From Methyloversatilis sp. XJ19-49 (GTDB lineage Bacteria > Pseudomonadota > Gammaproteobacteria > Burkholderiales > Rhodocyclaceae), in assembly GCF_024580145.1 (NCBI RefSeq), contig NZ_JANINI010000014.1:26084-90083 (forward strand): 64,000 bases of DNA. Direction: 5' to 3'. The notes under the pieces are model-generated. The model was not told the DNA's origin. It saw nothing but the letters and a program-made list of their open reading frames with translations, and searched no databases. Positions 35,188 to 41,987 of the stretch are shown here, in pieces. Position 1 is the first letter of the stretch, and the number at the start of each line of letters is the position of its first letter. The position numbers and the translations under genes were made by a program.

Positions 35188-35197
35188 CTGTCGACAG
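35188..35197. promoter_or_regulatory. Possible enhancer-binding site upstream of the sigma-54 promoter
   Basis: The palindrome CTGTCGACAG lies ~80 bp upstream of the -24 element, in an AT-richer patch (TGTAAATTCTGTCGACAGG). Distance and symmetry suit an upstream activating sequence for a bacterial enhancer-binding protein such as PrsR. No second copy was seen nearby. Confidence 0.45.
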
Positions 35198-35234
35198 GTT
35201 TTCCGGTGCGCCCGCCGTGCATTCCGTCGCCCGG

Positions 35235-35273
35235 AAAAAAACACGGGGGCCGCAGTTCTGCGGCGCCTCGTGT
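35235..35273 (-). terminator. Intrinsic terminator of metK
   Basis: Read on the minus strand, a long hairpin (inner stem GCCGCAG-AA-CTGCGGC, outer ACACG/CGTGT) is followed by seven consecutive T. It lies 27 bp after the metK stop and insulates metK from the downstream sigma-54-driven gene. Confidence 0.93.
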
Positions 35274-35299
35274 TCGGGATACGCCCGGTTCAGCCTTGC

Positions 35300-36463
35300 T
35301 TACAGCCCGGCGTCAGCCCGCAGCGCAGCCGCCTTGTCTATGGCTTCCCACGTGAATTCCGGCTCGTCGCGGCCGAAGTGGCCGTAGGCGGCGGTCTTCT
35401 GGTAGATCGGACGCAGCAGGTCGAGCATCTGCACGATGCCTTTCGGGCGCAGGTCGAAGTGGCGCTTCACAAGTTCGGTCAGCTTTTCGTTCGAAATCTT
35501 GCCGGTGCCGAAGGTGTCGACCATGATCGAAGTTGGCTGGGCGACGCCGATGGCGTAGCTCACCTGCACCAGCGCCTTGGAGGCGAGGCCAGCGGCGACG
35601 ATGTTCTTCGCCACGTAGCGCGCGGCGTAGGCGGCCGAGCGGTCGACCTTGGAGGGGTCCTTGCCGGAGAATGCGCCGCCGCCGTGCGGTGCAGCACCGC
35701 CGTAGGTGTCGACGATGATCTTGCGGCCGGTCAGACCGCAGTCGCCTTGCGGGCCGCCGACGACGAAGCGGCCGGTCGGATTCACCAGATACTTGATTTC
35801 ACCCTTGACCAGTTCCGGCGGCAGGACCGGCTTGATCACGTCTTCGATCACCGCTTCGCGGATCGCTTCGAGCGACATGTCGGGAGCGTGCTGCGTGGAC
35901 AGCACCACCGTGTCGATGCGCTCGGGCTTGCCGTCGACGTAGCGGATGGTGACCTGGCTCTTTGCGTCCGGACGCAGCCAGGGCAGACGACCGTCCTTGC
36001 GCAGATGGGCCTGGCGCTCGACCAGGCGGTGCGACAGATGGATCGCCATCGGCATCAGCACCGGCGTTTCGTCGCAGGCGTAGCCGAACATCAGCCCCTG
36101 GTCGCCGGCGCCCTGGTTCAGGTAGTCGTCGCTGGCGCGATCAACGCCCTGCGCGATGTCCGGGCTCTGCTTGTCGTAGGCCACCAGCACGGCGCAGCCC
36201 TTGTAGTCGATGCCGTATTCGGTGTTGTCGTAGCCGATGCGCTTGAGCGTGTCGCGCGTGACGTGGATGTAATCGACGTTGGCCGTCGTGGTGATTTCGC
36301 CCGCGAGCACGACTAGCCCGGTATTGCACAGCGTTTCCGCGGCCACACGGGCGGTCGGGTCCTGCGCGAGGATGGCGTCGAGGATGGCGTCGGACACCTG
36401 GTCGGACACCTTGTCCGGGTGGCCTTCTGAAACCGATTCCGACGTGAATAGATAATCTGACAT
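35300..36463 (-). CDS. metK: S-adenosylmethionine synthase
   Basis: A 387-aa enzyme making SAM from ATP and methionine. Conserved parts: [49 protein letters not shown], the P-loop-like [29 protein letters not shown], and the C-terminal EFTWEAIDK. The start is the ATG at 36463 (MSDYLFTSE), seven bases after AAGGAG; seven earlier codons in frame are not conserved. The 5' leader can fold so that the ribosome-binding site is paired. An intrinsic terminator follows. Confidence 0.98.
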   Translation of the reverse strand: MSDYLFTSESVSEGHPDKVSDQVSDAILDAILAQDPTARVAAETLCNTGLVVLAGEITTTANVDYIHVTRDTLKRIGYDNTEYGIDYKGCAVLVAYDKQSPDIAQGVDRASDDYLNQGAGDQGLMFGYACDETPVLMPMAIHLSHRLVERQAHLRKDGRLPWLRPDAKSQVTIRYVDGKPERIDTVVLSTQHAPDMSLEAIREAVIEDVIKPVLPPELVKGEIKYLVNPTGRFVVGGPQGDCGLTGRKIIVDTYGGAAPHGGGAFSGKDPSKVDRSAAYAARYVAKNIVAAGLASKALVQVSYAIGVAQPTSIMVDTFGTGKISNEKLTELVKRHFDLRPKGIVQMLDLLRPIYQKTAAYGHFGRDEPEFTWEAIDKAAALRADAGL

Positions 36464-36528
36464 GCGCCTGCTCCTTGTAATCATCCCTGTGCTGGTTCGT
36501 CGAACCAGCCCCGGGAAGCGAGCAGGCG
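36464..36528 (-). promoter_or_regulatory. Structured metK leader occluding the ribosome-binding site
   Basis: In the metK mRNA, CGCCTGCTC (plus-strand 36520-36528) pairs perfectly with GAGCAGGCG (36465-36473), a 9-bp stem whose 3' arm includes part of AAGGAG and ends next to the AUG. Inside it are a 4-bp TCCC/GGGA helix (36513-36516 with 36484-36487) and an 8-bp hairpin GCTGGTTC-GAC-GAACCAGC (36491-36509). Such stacked helices capped by RBS pairing look like a translational regulator, possibly SAM-related. I could not match it to a SAM or SAH riboswitch class from memory. Confidence 0.5.
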
Positions 36529-36633
36529 ACGCTTTAGCAGTATTTTTAATCCGCCCTGCAAGTTGTCTCGTTTAACTCGGCGGAAGCATTAGTCTACCGC
36601 GTCCTGTCGTTCCCGTGCGCCACGCATTTCTCG

Positions 36634-37515
36634 ATGTCTGCAGTTGTTCACACTCCGGCAAGCCGGCTGGCCGGCGCTGTCTTCGGCGTGTTGTCACGCT
36701 GTCCGCTGCGCGTCCTGCAGATGGTGGGCGCATTCGCCGGACGTCGCATGCATGCCTGGTCGGGCAAGTTCCGCCGCGAATTCGATGGCAATCTGAAACG
36801 CGCCGTGCCGGATGCCGATGCGTCTCTGATCGACGCCGCGGCCGCCAGCGCCGGGCGGGTCGTGTTCGAACTGCCCTGGGTGTGGATGCGGCCACGAACC
36901 GAGGTGCTGTCCCGGGTGACCGGCGTGACCGGCTGGGAACATGTCGAGGCGCTGCACGCCAAGGGGCGCGGCGTGGTGCTGCTGACGCCGCACATGGGCG
37001 CTTTCGAGGTGGCGGCGCAACTGATCGGCTCGCGCCTGCCGATCACCGTGCTTTATCGCGAGCCACGCCAGGCCTGGCTGGGCCCGCTGATGGCACGTGG
37101 GCGAGACGGCGGCGGCGTGTCGCTGGCCGCGGCCGACGGCGGCGGCGTGCGCCGGCTGCTGCGTACGCTGCGTGACGGCGGACTGGTCGGCATCCTGCCC
37201 GATCAGGTGCCGGCAAATGGCGAAGGTGTGTGGGCGGATTTCTTCGGCCGTCCGGCCTACACGATGACGCTGGCGGCGCGCCTGACCGAGCATGCCGAAG
37301 GCCCACTGATGGTGTTCGCCGAGCGGTTGCCTGACGGGCAGGGCTTCCACCTGCACTTCCTGCCGCCCGAGGTGCCGGTCACCGGCGACACGCGGGCGCG
37401 CGTCGAGGCGATCAACCGCAGCGTCGAGGCGCTGGTGCGCTGCTATCCCGACCAGTACATCTGGGGTTACAAGCGCTACAAGTGCCCGCCCGGCGTGCAG
37501 CGGCCCGCGCTGTAG
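36634..37515 (+). CDS. LpxL/HtrB-like lysophospholipid acyltransferase
   Basis: A 293-aa inner-membrane-associated acyltransferase of the LpxL/LpxM (LABLAT) family, adding a secondary fatty acid to Kdo-lipid A or a related lipid. The catalytic H-x4-D/E is present as LLTPHMGAFEVAAQL. Other family blocks are TVLYREPRQAWLGPLM, GGLVGILPDQVPANGEGVWADFFGRPAYT and the C-terminal DQYIWGYKRYK. N-terminal hydrophobicity is modest. It is divergent from metK; a tandem second copy, often seen in related bacteria, is absent here. Confidence 0.92.
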   Translation: MSAVVHTPASRLAGAVFGVLSRCPLRVLQMVGAFAGRRMHAWSGKFRREFDGNLKRAVPDADASLIDAAAASAGRVVFELPWVWMRPRTEVLSRVTGVTGWEHVEALHAKGRGVVLLTPHMGAFEVAAQLIGSRLPITVLYREPRQAWLGPLMARGRDGGGVSLAAADGGGVRRLLRTLRDGGLVGILPDQVPANGEGVWADFFGRPAYTMTLAARLTEHAEGPLMVFAERLPDGQGFHLHFLPPEVPVTGDTRARVEAINRSVEALVRCYPDQYIWGYKRYKCPPGVQRPAL

Positions 37516-37524
37516 AATGCGCGC

Positions 37525-37953
37525 ATGTTCGAAAATCCTTCGCCGCAGGCCATCGGCGCGCTGTTGCGGCGCGCACGCACCGTGGCAGTCGTCGGCCTGT
37601 CCCCGAATGAGAACCGCCCGAGTCATCGCGTCGCGCGCGCCATGCAGGGCTTCGGCTGGCGCATCGTGCCGGTGCGCCCGGCCGTGACCGAAGTGCTGGG
37701 CGAAACGGCCTACGCGTCGCTCGATGACATTCCCGAAGCACTGCGGCGCGACATTGATCTGGTCGATGTCTTTCTGGCACCGGAACGCGTCGGCCCGGTG
37801 GTCGATCGCGCCATCGCGCTGGGTCTGCCGGCCATCTGGTTGCAGGACGGCGTGATCGACGAAGTCGCCGCGCAGCGTGCGAAGGACGCCGGGCTCACCG
37901 TGGTGATGAATCGCTGCGTGTGGCGCGACTGGGTGCCGCTGGCGACTGAATGA
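37525..37953 (+). CDS. CoA-binding domain protein (YccU-like)
   Basis: A 142-aa Rossmann-fold protein of the CoA-binding family typified by YccU. It has [21 protein letters not shown] at the nucleotide-binding loop, [18 protein letters not shown], and [20 protein letters not shown], followed by the Cys-containing MNRCVWRDW. Biochemical role unknown. It lies nine bases after the acyltransferase and ten bases before dapF, within a run of same-strand genes. Confidence 0.9.
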   Translation: MFENPSPQAIGALLRRARTVAVVGLSPNENRPSHRVARAMQGFGWRIVPVRPAVTEVLGETAYASLDDIPEALRRDIDLVDVFLAPERVGPVVDRAIALGLPAIWLQDGVIDEVAAQRAKDAGLTVVMNRCVWRDWVPLATE

Positions 37954-37963
37954 TCGGATCTGC

Positions 37964-38797
37964 ATGAAGCTGCGTTTTTCCAAGATGCACGGCCTCGGCA
38001 ACGATTTCGTCGTGATCGACGCCATCCGCCAGCAGGTCGACCTGACGCCCGCGCGCGTGCGCTTTCTGGCCGATCGCCACTTCGGTGTCGGCTGCGACCA
38101 GCTGCTGCTGGTCGAGCGCGCACAGCAGCCGGGCGTCGATTTCCGCTACCGCATCTTCAATGCCGACGGCGGCGAGGTCGAACAGTGCGGCAATGGCGCG
38201 CGCTGCTTCGTGCGCTTCGTGCTGGATCAGGGTCTGACCGACAAGCGGCAGATCCTTGTCGAAACGATGTCCGGTGTCATCACGCTGACCGCAGAAGACG
38301 ACGGCGACATCACCGTGAACATGGGGGTGCCGGTGTTCGAACCGGCGCGCATCCCGTTCGATTCTGCCTCCGATGCTTTCGTGCAGCCGCTCGACGTGGC
38401 GGGTACGGCGGTGCCGATCACTGCCGTGTCGATGGGCAACCCGCATGCCGTGCAGGTGGTGGCCGACGTCGACGCCGCGCCGGTCGCGCAGCAGGGGCCG
38501 CTGATCGAATCGCACGCGCGCTTTCCGGCGCGGGTGAACGCCGGCTTCATGCAGATCGTCGATGCTCATTCCATCCGGCTGCGCGTCTACGAGCGCGGTG
38601 CCGGCGAAACGCTGGCTTGCGGCACCGGTGCCTGCGCCGCCGTGGTGGCCGGCGTGGTCAGGAATCTGCTCGACAGCCCGGTGCGCGTGACGACGCGCGG
38701 CGGCGAACTGAACATACGCTGGGCTGGCGAAGGTGAGCCGGTCTATATGACCGGTCCGGCCGTGACCGTTTTTGAAGCAGACATTCATCTGGAGTGA
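37964..38797 (+). CDS. dapF: Diaminopimelate epimerase
   Basis: A 277-aa cofactor-free racemase converting LL- to meso-diaminopimelate for lysine and peptidoglycan synthesis. The two catalytic cysteines are in the expected motifs: [15 protein letters not shown] and [16 protein letters not shown]. The N terminus [20 protein letters not shown] is typical. It is followed seven bases later by a DUF484 gene, a common linkage; xerC, the usual third member, is not present downstream. Confidence 0.98.
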   Translation: MKLRFSKMHGLGNDFVVIDAIRQQVDLTPARVRFLADRHFGVGCDQLLLVERAQQPGVDFRYRIFNADGGEVEQCGNGARCFVRFVLDQGLTDKRQILVETMSGVITLTAEDDGDITVNMGVPVFEPARIPFDSASDAFVQPLDVAGTAVPITAVSMGNPHAVQVVADVDAAPVAQQGPLIESHARFPARVNAGFMQIVDAHSIRLRVYERGAGETLACGTGACAAVVAGVVRNLLDSPVRVTTRGGELNIRWAGEGEPVYMTGPAVTVFEADIHLE

Positions 38798-38804
38798 CCG
38801 AGGC

Positions 38805-39455
38805 ATGAGAGCCGACGACATCGCGCGTTACCTGCAGGACCACCCGCAGTTCTTCGAGGATTACCACGACCTGCTGGCGCAGCTGTATGTCCCGCACCCG
38901 CACGGCGGCCGCACCATTTCGATCACCGAGCGGCAGATCCTGACGCTGCGCGAAAAGGCCAAGGCGCTGGAACTGAAGCTGGCCGAACTGCTGCGTTTCG
39001 GCGAAGACAACGACCTGATCTCGACCCGCGTGCATGCACTGTCGGTCGCGCTGCTGACCGCCGGCAGCTTCGACGCGCTGATGAACGTGTTGCGCGAACA
39101 GCTGGCGGATGCCTTCGCCGTGCCGCAGCTCGCGCTGCGCCTGTGGAACAGCGTGCTGACGCGCGACAGCGACGTGTTCGCGCCGGTCGAGGAGCGCATC
39201 CGCGTGTTCGCCAATGAAGCCAAACACCCCTATTGCGGCCCGGTGAACGATCTCGGCGTGGTGGCGTGGTTCGGCGATGCGGCGCCGTCGGTGCAGTCGA
39301 TTGCGCTGATCCCGCTGCGCCGCGAATCACGCATCGTCGGTCTGCTGGCGCTGGGTTCGGATGATGCCGACCGTTTCGTGCCCGATATGGGCACGCTCTA
39401 TCTTGAACGGATCGGCGAGCTGCTCGGCGCGTCGCTGATCCGCGAGTTGGGCTGA
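38805..39455 (+). CDS. DUF484 family GAF-like protein
   Basis: A 216-aa protein of the DUF484 family (YigA-like). An N-terminal helical part has DDIARYLQDHPQFFEDYHDLLAQLYVPH and a coiled-coil (TLREKAKALELKLAELLRFGEDN). A GAF-like domain follows (SIALIPLRRESRIVGLLALGSDDADRFVPDMGT). No enzymatic motif. Function unknown; conserved linkage to dapF and usually xerC suggests a link to cell envelope or chromosome dimer resolution. Start at 38805 was chosen over an upstream frame start that overlaps dapF. A palindrome cluster follows directly. Confidence 0.92.
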   Translation: MRADDIARYLQDHPQFFEDYHDLLAQLYVPHPHGGRTISITERQILTLREKAKALELKLAELLRFGEDNDLISTRVHALSVALLTAGSFDALMNVLREQLADAFAVPQLALRLWNSVLTRDSDVFAPVEERIRVFANEAKHPYCGPVNDLGVVAWFGDAAPSVQSIALIPLRRESRIVGLLALGSDDADRFVPDMGTLYLERIGELLGASLIRELG

Positions 39456-39817
39456 GAGGTGGGGCCCCCACGCTCACTTCGTTCGCTCAGGGTCGGCTCT
39501 GCACAGCCGACCCGTTCGGTCGGCGCAGCGCATGCGCAGCTAACCCCATTGTTACGGAGGCCGGCTTTGCACAGCCGGCCCGTTCGGCAGGCGCAGCGCC
39601 ATGCGCTGCGAAACCCCTGTCTCACCCCCGCCGAGGGGGCTGCGCTGGGCCACGTTCGGCTTTGCACAGCCGAACGGTTGCGCGGGCGGCGAGCAATGCT
39701 CGCCGAAACCCCCGCTACACCCCTTGGGGCGGCCCTTCGGGCGGCGCGTCGGCCCCCACGCTCACTTTGTTCGCACAGGGTCGGCTTTGCACAGCCGACC
39801 CGTTCGGGCGGCGCGGT
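39456..39817. repeat. Palindrome cluster: four covarying hairpins with core GGCTtTGCACAGCC
   Basis: The 362-bp gap contains no gene. It holds four hairpins at 39491-39512, 39559-39580, 39654-39675 and 39779-39800. All share GGCT-(T/C)TGCAC-AGCC, while the outer four pairs differ in compensating ways (GGTC/GACC, GGCC/GGCC, GTTC/GAAC, GGTC/GACC). Copies 1-3 are followed by a second palindrome (GCGCATGCGC; CGCAGCGC-CAT-GCGCTGCG; GGCGAGC-AAT-GCTCGCC). A 30-bp flank, GGCCCCCACGCTCACTT…, is repeated at 39463-39492 and 39751-39780. This is a BIME-like mosaic of short palindromic repeats. Confidence 0.9.
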
Positions 39818-41044
39818 GTGACCGCCGCGCTGATCCTCGCGCCGGGTCGCGAACGCTCGGTGCTGCGGCGTCACCCGTGGATATTCGCCGGGGCGGTCGA
39901 TCGCATCGACGGCCGTGCCCGGCCGGGTGACACCGTCGTGGTGCAGGCCAGCAATGGCCGCGCGCTGGGGCGTGCAGCGCTGTCACCGGCGTCGCAGATA
40001 CGCGCCCGCATGTGGAGCTTCATAGACGAAAGCATCGATGACGCCTTCTTCCGCCGCACCGTGGCACGCGCGGTCGAACAGCGGCGCGATCTGCCCGAAC
40101 TGGCGCCCGAATTCGAGGCGTCAGGCGGTGTGCGGCTGCTGCATGGCGAATCCGACGGCCTGCCGGGCGTCGTGGCCGACCGCTACGCAGACGTGATCGT
40201 GCTGCAGATCACCAGCGCCGGTGGCGAGAAGTGGCGCGATGCCATAGCCGACGCGCTGACCCGGGCCACCGGCGTCAGCCGCATCTACGAACGGTCCGAC
40301 CCGGATGTGCGTGCCCTTGAAGGGCTGGCCGCGCGCACGGGCTGGCTGACCGGTGAGGCGGGGATCGTGGGCGGGCCGCCGCGACCGGTCATTGCCGAGC
40401 GCGCCGCGAGCGGCCGCATCAACCTGGAAGTGGACGTGGCCGGCGGTCACAAGACCGGTTTCTACCTCGATCAGCGCGACAGTCGCCGGTTGTGCGGCGA
40501 ACTGGCGCAGGGCCGGCGGGTGCTGAACTGCTTCTGCTACACCGGCGGCTTTTCGCTGCACGCGCTTGCGGGCGGGGCGACGGAGGTGCTGTCGATCGAT
40601 TCGTCCGGCCCGGCGCTCGAAATGGCGCGCGCCAATCTGGCGCACAATCCGGTCCTGGACGCCAGCCGCGCGGCCTGGCTCGAAGCGGATGTGTTCCAGC
40701 ATCTGCGCACACTGCGCGACGAAGGCCGAAAATTCGATCTGGTGGTGCTCGATCCGCCGAAGTTCGCGCCGTCGGCGTCGCACGCCAAGTCGGCGGCGCG
40801 CGCCTACAAGGACATCAACCTGCTCGGTCTGCGCCTGCTGGCGCCGGGCGGTCTGCTGATGACCTACTCCTGTTCGGCCGGCATCGACCCGGCGATGTTC
40901 CAGGGCATCGTCGCCGATGCAGCGGCCGATGCCGGCATCGGCGCACGTGTTTTGCGCCGGCTTTCGGCCGGGGTCGATCACCCGATCGGACTGGCTTTTC
41001 CGGAAGGCGAGTACCTGAAAGGACTGCTCATCCGCGTGGCGTGA
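39818..41044 (+). CDS. rlmI: 23S rRNA (cytosine-C5) methyltransferase RlmI-type
   Basis: A 408-aa class I SAM methyltransferase: N-terminal PUA domain (ILAPGRERSVLRRHPWIFAGAV), an EEHEE-like middle domain, and a Rossmann domain with GHKTGFYLDQRDSR, VLNCFCYTGGFSLHALAGG, FDLVVLDPPKFA and LLMTYSCSAGI. RlmI-type enzymes use the Cys in the last segment to methylate C1962 of 23S rRNA. The GTG at 39818 is the best start for a complete PUA domain, but it lies within 20 bp of the last palindrome and has no good ribosome-binding site. The reading frame remains open further upstream through the repeats. Confidence 0.92.
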   Translation: MTAALILAPGRERSVLRRHPWIFAGAVDRIDGRARPGDTVVVQASNGRALGRAALSPASQIRARMWSFIDESIDDAFFRRTVARAVEQRRDLPELAPEFEASGGVRLLHGESDGLPGVVADRYADVIVLQITSAGGEKWRDAIADALTRATGVSRIYERSDPDVRALEGLAARTGWLTGEAGIVGGPPRPVIAERAASGRINLEVDVAGGHKTGFYLDQRDSRRLCGELAQGRRVLNCFCYTGGFSLHALAGGATEVLSIDSSGPALEMARANLAHNPVLDASRAAWLEADVFQHLRTLRDEGRKFDLVVLDPPKFAPSASHAKSAARAYKDINLLGLRLLAPGGLLMTYSCSAGIDPAMFQGIVADAAADAGIGARVLRRLSAGVDHPIGLAFPEGEYLKGLLIRVA

Positions 41045-41113
41045 CAACGCGACTCTTGTTTTACTGCAAACATTGGTATCCTCCCGCTCTTTCCAACTTG
41101 GGAGTCCCCGCGG
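41045..41113 (+). promoter_or_regulatory. Probable dksA promoter region
   Basis: The 69-bp gap contains TTGTTT (41054-41059) and TATCCT (41075-41080), 15 bp apart, a poor but plausible sigma-70 promoter. TGTTT-N6-AAACA (41055-41070) gives a weak dyad over it. GGGAG lies upstream of the ATG. Confidence 0.35.
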
Positions 41114-41551
41114 ATGGCCACCAAGAACGCCGGCAAGGCAGACAAGCCGCTGACCGAAGCCGACATGCTGAAAATGCCGGAAAAGGACTACATGAACGAG
41201 GCGCAGCTCGCGTTTTTTCGCGGCCTGCTCGCCCGCATGCGCGATGACATCCTGCGCAAGGCCGATGAAACGGTCGAGCACATGCGGGAAGTCGATAACG
41301 TGTCCGACCCGGCAGACCGCGCGACGGTCGAAGAGGAACACACGCTGGAACTGCGCGCCCGCGACCGTGAGCGCAAGCTGCTGAAGAAGATCGAACAGGC
41401 AATCGACCGCATCGACGCAGGCGAATATGGCTATTGCGATGAAACAGGCGAGCCGATCGGCATCGGCCGCCTGCTTGCACGTCCGACCGCAACGCTGACG
41501 ATCGAAGCGCAGGAACGGCGCGAGCGGCTGCAGAAGCTCTACGGCGACTGA
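41114..41551 (+). CDS. dksA: RNA polymerase-binding transcription factor DksA with degenerate zinc site
   Basis: A 145-aa DksA: N-terminal globular part, coiled coil (AFFRGLLARMRDDILRKADE… VEEEHTLELRARDRERKLLKKI) with the tip Asp-Pro-Ala (VSDPADRATVE), and a C-terminal domain YGYCDETGEPIGIGRLLARPTATLTIEAQ. It enters the RNAP secondary channel and, with ppGpp, controls rRNA and stress promoters. Only Cys108 remains of the four zinc cysteines; the other positions are Thr, Thr and Ala, so it probably does not bind zinc structurally. This pattern is shared by many beta- and alphaproteobacterial DksA proteins. The next gene starts 16 bp later. Confidence 0.95.
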   Translation: MATKNAGKADKPLTEADMLKMPEKDYMNEAQLAFFRGLLARMRDDILRKADETVEHMREVDNVSDPADRATVEEEHTLELRARDRERKLLKKIEQAIDRIDAGEYGYCDETGEPIGIGRLLARPTATLTIEAQERRERLQKLYGD

Positions 41552-41566
41552 AGCAGCGCTTTCGTC

Positions 41567-41896
41567 ATGAATCCCCTGTTCGTGTTTCGCCGCGTCCTGC
41601 TGCTGTTGTGCCTGCTTGGCGCACAGCATGTGGCGCTGGCGCATGTATACGAGCATCATCCGGCGCCCGGTGTGCAACCGGTCGCCGGTGCGGAGCACGG
41701 TTCGGGTCTGCATGCGGTTTCGTGCGCCGACTGCCTGTCCGGTCACGCGCTGAATGCTGCGCTGCCGGTTACCCTGCCCGGGCTGCGCCACGCCAGCCTC
41801 GATCACTTATTGAGCAGCGCTGACTCGCTGCTCGCAACGGCTTGCCACCTGCCCGAGCAGCGCGCGCACGGCCCGCCTTCACACACCCTGATCTGA
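41567..41896 (+). CDS. Small exported His/Cys-containing protein (DUF2946-like)
   Basis: A 109-aa protein with a signal peptide (VFRRVLLLLCLLGAQHVALA|HV) and a mature part rich in His (HVYEHHPAPG, GAEHGSGLHA) with a CADC motif and a later Cys (ATACHLPEQ). This resembles DUF2946 proteins that sit beside metal-related TonB receptors. It likely handles Zn, Cu or another transition metal in the periplasm, but that is inference. It lies between dksA and the receptor gene, 92 bp upstream of the latter. Confidence 0.72.
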   Translation: MNPLFVFRRVLLLLCLLGAQHVALAHVYEHHPAPGVQPVAGAEHGSGLHAVSCADCLSGHALNAALPVTLPGLRHASLDHLLSSADSLLATACHLPEQRAHGPPSHTLI

Positions 41897-41987
41897 CGCA
41901 GCGCGCCGCCTTCAGGCGCGATCCACCCAGTGACAGACCGGCCGCGCAGTGCGCGCGGCCATGCCCTTTCGGGCCAGGGGAACATTC

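Noticed and set aside
36464..36633. SAM-I, SAM-II or SAH riboswitch before metK
   Set aside because: I could not align conserved cores of these classes with the leader. Only the RBS-pairing structure is reported, without a class name.
39662..39817. In-frame N-terminal extension of rlmI through the palindrome cluster (ATG at 39662)
   Set aside because: The added residues are translated repeat sequence without similarity to the PUA domain, and the ATG sits in the third palindrome. GTG at 39818 fits the family length.
39456..39817. CRISPR array
   Set aside because: The repeated units are palindromic elements with unequal spacing (68, 95 and 125 bp) and flanking homology, not identical repeats with uniform unique spacers.
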